Shown: in pieces, positions 61,879 through 64,000 of the stretch
Position numbering within the stretch: the first letter of the stretch is position 1
Layout of the letters: each line of letters opens with the position of its first letter
Source: Clostridiaceae bacterium
GTDB taxonomy: Bacteria; Bacillota; Clostridia; Christensenellales; CAG-917
NCBI GenBank assembly: GCA_031289315.1
Contig: JAITPR010000054.1
Coordinates: 1-64,000, forward strand
DNA: 64,000 nt
Direction: 5' to 3'
Translations under genes and position numbers: made by a program
Notes under the pieces: generated by a model
The model's input: the letters and a program-made list of their open reading frames with translations, nothing else
What the model was told of the DNA's origin: nothing
The model's database searches: none

Positions 61879-61968
61879 GTGTAACCATCCACATTCTAGA
61901 CGGTTTTACACCCAAAAGCCGATAGGATTTTCTTGTTCAGCAAGTCGTAACCGCGGATTGTCCACAAC
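61879..61968 (+). repeat. MITE-like repeat, variant subtype
   Basis: CCACATTCTAGACGGTTTTAC is shortened here to CCACATTCTAGACGG; GGATTTTCTTG, CAGCAAGTCG and CCGCGGATTGTCCACA follow. The left part matches the copy at 41.3 kb, the right part the main family. Confidence 0.65.
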
Positions 61969-61975
61969 AATAAAA

Positions 61976-62043
61976 AAACACGGAAGCACACAAAACCTCT
62001 GTCAAATTTTCATGACATGCTTTGTGTGACTTCCGCGTTTTTA
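61976..62043 (-). terminator. Intrinsic terminator of the second SHOCT gene
   Basis: CGCGGAAGTCACACAAAG pairs with TTTTGTGTGCTTCCGTG (one bulge), followed by TTTTTTT on the minus strand. An inner TGTCA/TGACA stem adds to it. Confidence 0.75.
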
Positions 62044-62104
62044 TATTTAGCATTAAGCGCTGCCGATTTCAGTTTACTGCGTCACCTTTAGGATACCCAA
62101 AAAT

Positions 62105-62199
62105 GACTCGTAAAAGCTTTAACGTCTGCCGTAACCTTTTTTTCCTCGTATTCCGTGTTACTGATAACGCCGGTTGCGCAGAAAGTATGGCTGTGACCC
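62105..62199 (-). pseudogene. Degenerate duplicate of the SHOCT gene 3' end
   Basis: The last 30 codons of the next gene are repeated 91 bp downstream: ATGVISNTEYEEKK here against ATGVISNAEYEERK in the intact gene. The copy has lost its frame near the end and has no start of its own. Confidence 0.8.
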
Positions 62200-62205
62200 G
62201 TTGAT

Positions 62206-62940
62206 TTAGCGTCTGCTGATATTGGCTTTTCTTTCCTCGTATTCGGCGTTACTGATAACGCCGGTTGCGCGGAGCGTGGCAAGGCGTTCAAGCTCTTGCA
62301 TTAAGCTTTGATCTGCAAGTGTTTGGTCTTGCGGCACATAACCTTGTTGCGGATAGCCGGGGGCATACCCACCGCCGTAGGGAGCGCCGTAACCGTAAGG
62401 ATTGGCACCGTAGGGAGCGGGTTCAAGTTCGGGCAACTCTTCTTTTTTGATTTTAGAGACGGCGACAAACTTAAAGACTGCCGGCAAAATCAAAAATACC
62501 GCGGGCGCAATAAGTGCGCTAACCACACCGGCAACTTCTTCGGCGCCGTCTATCGAGCTACCGCTGATTGAAACTATTATAAGGAACAGTCCGGCAATTA
62601 CTTGCAGGACGCCCGCGACGATAAGACCGCCGGTTCTTAGTTTAGCTTCGGCGACTTGCAATCTTGAAATCTTAAATGCCTTGCTTGCAAAAACAAAATT
62701 GACGATCATTATCACTAAAAAAATCGCCGCAATGACAAAAAATATCGCGCCGAGAACTGCGGCTATAGAAGCTGGAATACCTGCAAACGGGCTATCCGCT
62801 TCTACAATGGTGTTGGCTACTGCCATAATCATGACTCCGCCTATGCCCGTCAATATAACCGCAGGGATACAAAGAATACCCATAATTAAGTCGGTAACGC
62901 CGGAAGCCTTTAAGAATCCTTTTCCGTTGTTTGTATGCAT
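62206..62940 (-). CDS. Membrane protein with Gly/Tyr/Pro linker and SHOCT-like tail, paralog
   Basis: A 244-residue paralog of the gene at 60.8-61.7 kb. The opening MHTNNGKGFLKASGV, four membrane helices and VAVSKIKKEELPELEPAPYG are shared; the linker (PYGYGAPYGGGYAPGYPQ) is shorter, and the SHOCT tail LMQELERLATLRATGVISNA is near-identical. The two genes arose by tandem duplication. AAAGGAGG precedes the ATG. Function unknown. Confidence 0.82.
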   Translation of the reverse strand: MHTNNGKGFLKASGVTDLIMGILCIPAVILTGIGGVMIMAVANTIVEADSPFAGIPASIAAVLGAIFFVIAAIFLVIMIVNFVFASKAFKISRLQVAEAKLRTGGLIVAGVLQVIAGLFLIIVSISGSSIDGAEEVAGVVSALIAPAVFLILPAVFKFVAVSKIKKEELPELEPAPYGANPYGYGAPYGGGYAPGYPQQGYVPQDQTLADQSLMQELERLATLRATGVISNAEYEERKANISRR

Positions 62941-63009
62941 TTTATTTCCTCCTTTATCCGGTTTTACGCAACCGTTCCTTGAACGATTAAACCGAACCTT
63001 ACAATATTT

Positions 63010-63038
63010 ATTATAGCATTATTAATACCCACATGCAA
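63010..63038 (-). promoter_or_regulatory. Promoter of the second SHOCT gene
   Basis: On the minus strand: TTGCAT (63033-63038), 17-bp spacer, TATAAT (63010-63015), the same as in its paralog. Confidence 0.8.
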
Positions 63039-63189
63039 GAATAATAATAAGAATAATTGCGCGTAATACAAAAAATTATTTCAAATTGAAACCTTTGCGG
63101 AAATAAATTCCGCTAACTTGCGCAACCATCGGGGCGAAGTGCCCTTTTGTCCGAAGCCACACACTCTTCCGTCTACGGCAAAGCCCTCG

Positions 63190-63383
63190 CTTTATGCGCA
63201 TTTGCGATACATACACCACTTTATGCGCGTTGCACGGGGGTGTTACGGGACAATACATTGAGGAATTTAAGGCATTTCACCCGCTTTATGCGCGTTGCAT
63301 GTAGGCGTAACGTGGCGATTACGGCGGTAATTCAAAGCTCGTCAGCCCCGCTTTATGCGCGTTGCATGTAGGCGTAACGTAAT
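63190..63383 (+). repeat. Irregular repeat with CTTTATGCGCGTTGCATG core
   Basis: Cores start at 63190, 63219, 63284 and 63351. The last two share a 33-bp block (ending in GTAGGCGTAACGT); the first two are degenerate. Spacings are 29, 65 and 67 bp. Confidence 0.65.
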
Positions 63384-63409
63384 AGGATAGGCACCTATTC
63401 CGGGGACCT

Positions 63410-64000
63410 TTCGACTACGACCGCTTTGCGGTCTGCTCAAGGTGACAATAGGGAAATCCCTTCTCCTATTCGTGTGACGGTATATATAAATCCCCTCCTA
63501 GTTAGTGGATCCATTCGACTACGTGCTTACGCACTCCAATCAAGGTGACAATAGGGAAATCCCTTCTCCTATTCGTGTGACGGTATATATAAATCCCCTC
63601 TCCTATTAGTGGATCCATTCGACTACGTGCTTACGCACTCCACTCAAGGTGACAATAGGGAAATCCCCTCTCCTATTCGTGTGACGGTATATATAAATCC
63701 CCTCTCCTATTAGTGGATCCATTCGACTACGTGCTTACGCACTCCACTCAAGGTGACAATAGGGAAATCCCTTCTCCTATTCGTGTGACGGTATATATAA
63801 ATCCCCTCTCCTGTTAGTGGATCCATTCGACTACGTGCTTACGCACTCCACTCAAGGTGACAATAGGGAAATCCCCTCTCCTATTCGTGTGACGGTATAT
63901 ATAAATCCCCTCCTATCAGTGGATCCATTCGACTACGTGCTTACGCACTCCACTCAAGGTGACAATAGGGAAATCCCCTCTCCTATTCGTGTGACGGTAT
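63410..64000 (+). repeat. 104-bp tandem array of variable-hairpin repeats
   Basis: The first element (63410-63447) has TTCGAC, a GACCGC-TTT-GCGGTC hairpin and CTCAAGGTGACA. Then units starting with GTGACGG at 63474, 63577, 63681, 63785, 63889 and 63991 follow, with periods of 103, 104, 104, 104 and 102 bp. Each holds TTCGACTACGTGC-TTAC-GCAC and CAAGGTGACA. The array runs off the right edge. Confidence 0.9.

Larger units (their letters stand above)
61703..62104. other. Intergenic region between SHOCT paralogs
   Basis: It holds the promoter and leader of the 60.8-61.7 kb gene, a MITE-like variant (61879-61968), a terminator (61976-62043) and the start of a degenerate gene-end duplication. No gene. 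Confidence 0.65.
62941..63409. other. Promoter region and degenerate repeats
   Basis: Holds the second SHOCT promoter, a partial variable-hairpin extension near 63140-63180 and four CTTTATGCGC-type repeats. No gene. Confidence 0.65.

Noticed and set aside
63190-64000. CRISPR array
   Set aside because: The 104-bp units are near-identical over their full length with no unique spacers, and the upstream repeats are too few and too degenerate; no cas genes are present.

Overview
The window looks like chromosome of an anaerobic, endospore-forming member of the Clostridia (Bacillota). Evidence: an intact late mother-cell sigma factor (sigK), spoIVB and gerW; an IspH (LytB)-ribosomal protein S1 fusion as found in Clostridia; a class A RNase P RNA; a tungsten-type aldehyde:ferredoxin oxidoreductase with a MoaD-like partner; and several radical SAM enzymes. 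Most genes lie on the minus strand with clear Shine-Dalgarno sites. The lineage cannot be narrowed from the sequence alone.

Layout. 1-4.9 kb: ruvX, a repeat-filled gap, an ABC exporter pair, rarA. 4.9-11.7 kb: an AT-rich island on the minus strand with an NDP-kinase-like small protein, three radical SAM/SPASM enzymes, a 68-residue peptide with a CC-X8-CC motif behind a perfect consensus promoter, and a TPR-metallo-beta-lactamase fusion. It reads as an unassigned ribosomal-peptide (RiPP) maturation locus. 11.9-19.7 kb: one giant cyclic beta-glucan synthase. 20-26 kb: nrdR, an RluA-type synthase, sigK, rnpB, spoIVB and a DUF4349 lipoprotein. 26-31.4 kb: a 1765-residue MBG/GLUG-repeat surface protein. 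32-45 kb: tRNA-Trp, ispH-S1, plsC, cmk, an InlB-repeat lipoprotein, a DUF6273 protein, an HI0933-like flavoprotein, surE, rluB, a D,D-carboxypeptidase, gerW and a DUF2953 protein.

45.6-53.7 kb is the second unusual locus: a 1221-residue protein joining a nucleotidyltransferase-like domain, a radical SAM domain and a GT4 glycosyltransferase, followed in the same operon by a radical SAM/SPASM enzyme, a short PHP protein and a frameshifted NADAR gene, with a TPR protein and a full PHP phosphoesterase upstream. Two copies of a MITE-like repeat flank the operon, and a broken copy of the PHP gene start lies just upstream, as if the radical SAM pair had been inserted into an older TPR-PHP-NADAR arrangement. 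53.8-64 kb: three membrane proteins, a PflX-like radical SAM protein with a repetitive insert, AOR plus MoaD, two paralogous SHOCT membrane proteins, and a 104-bp tandem array that runs off the window.

The intergenic DNA is rich in repeats: a palindromic MITE-like family of about 70 bp (at least six copies or part copies), a second family with conserved flanks around a variable hairpin, composite hairpin/terminator blocks, and tandem duplications of the 3' ends of three genes (ruvX, the AOR gene, a SHOCT gene). No transposase, integrase, rRNA operon, convincing CRISPR array or replication origin was seen.
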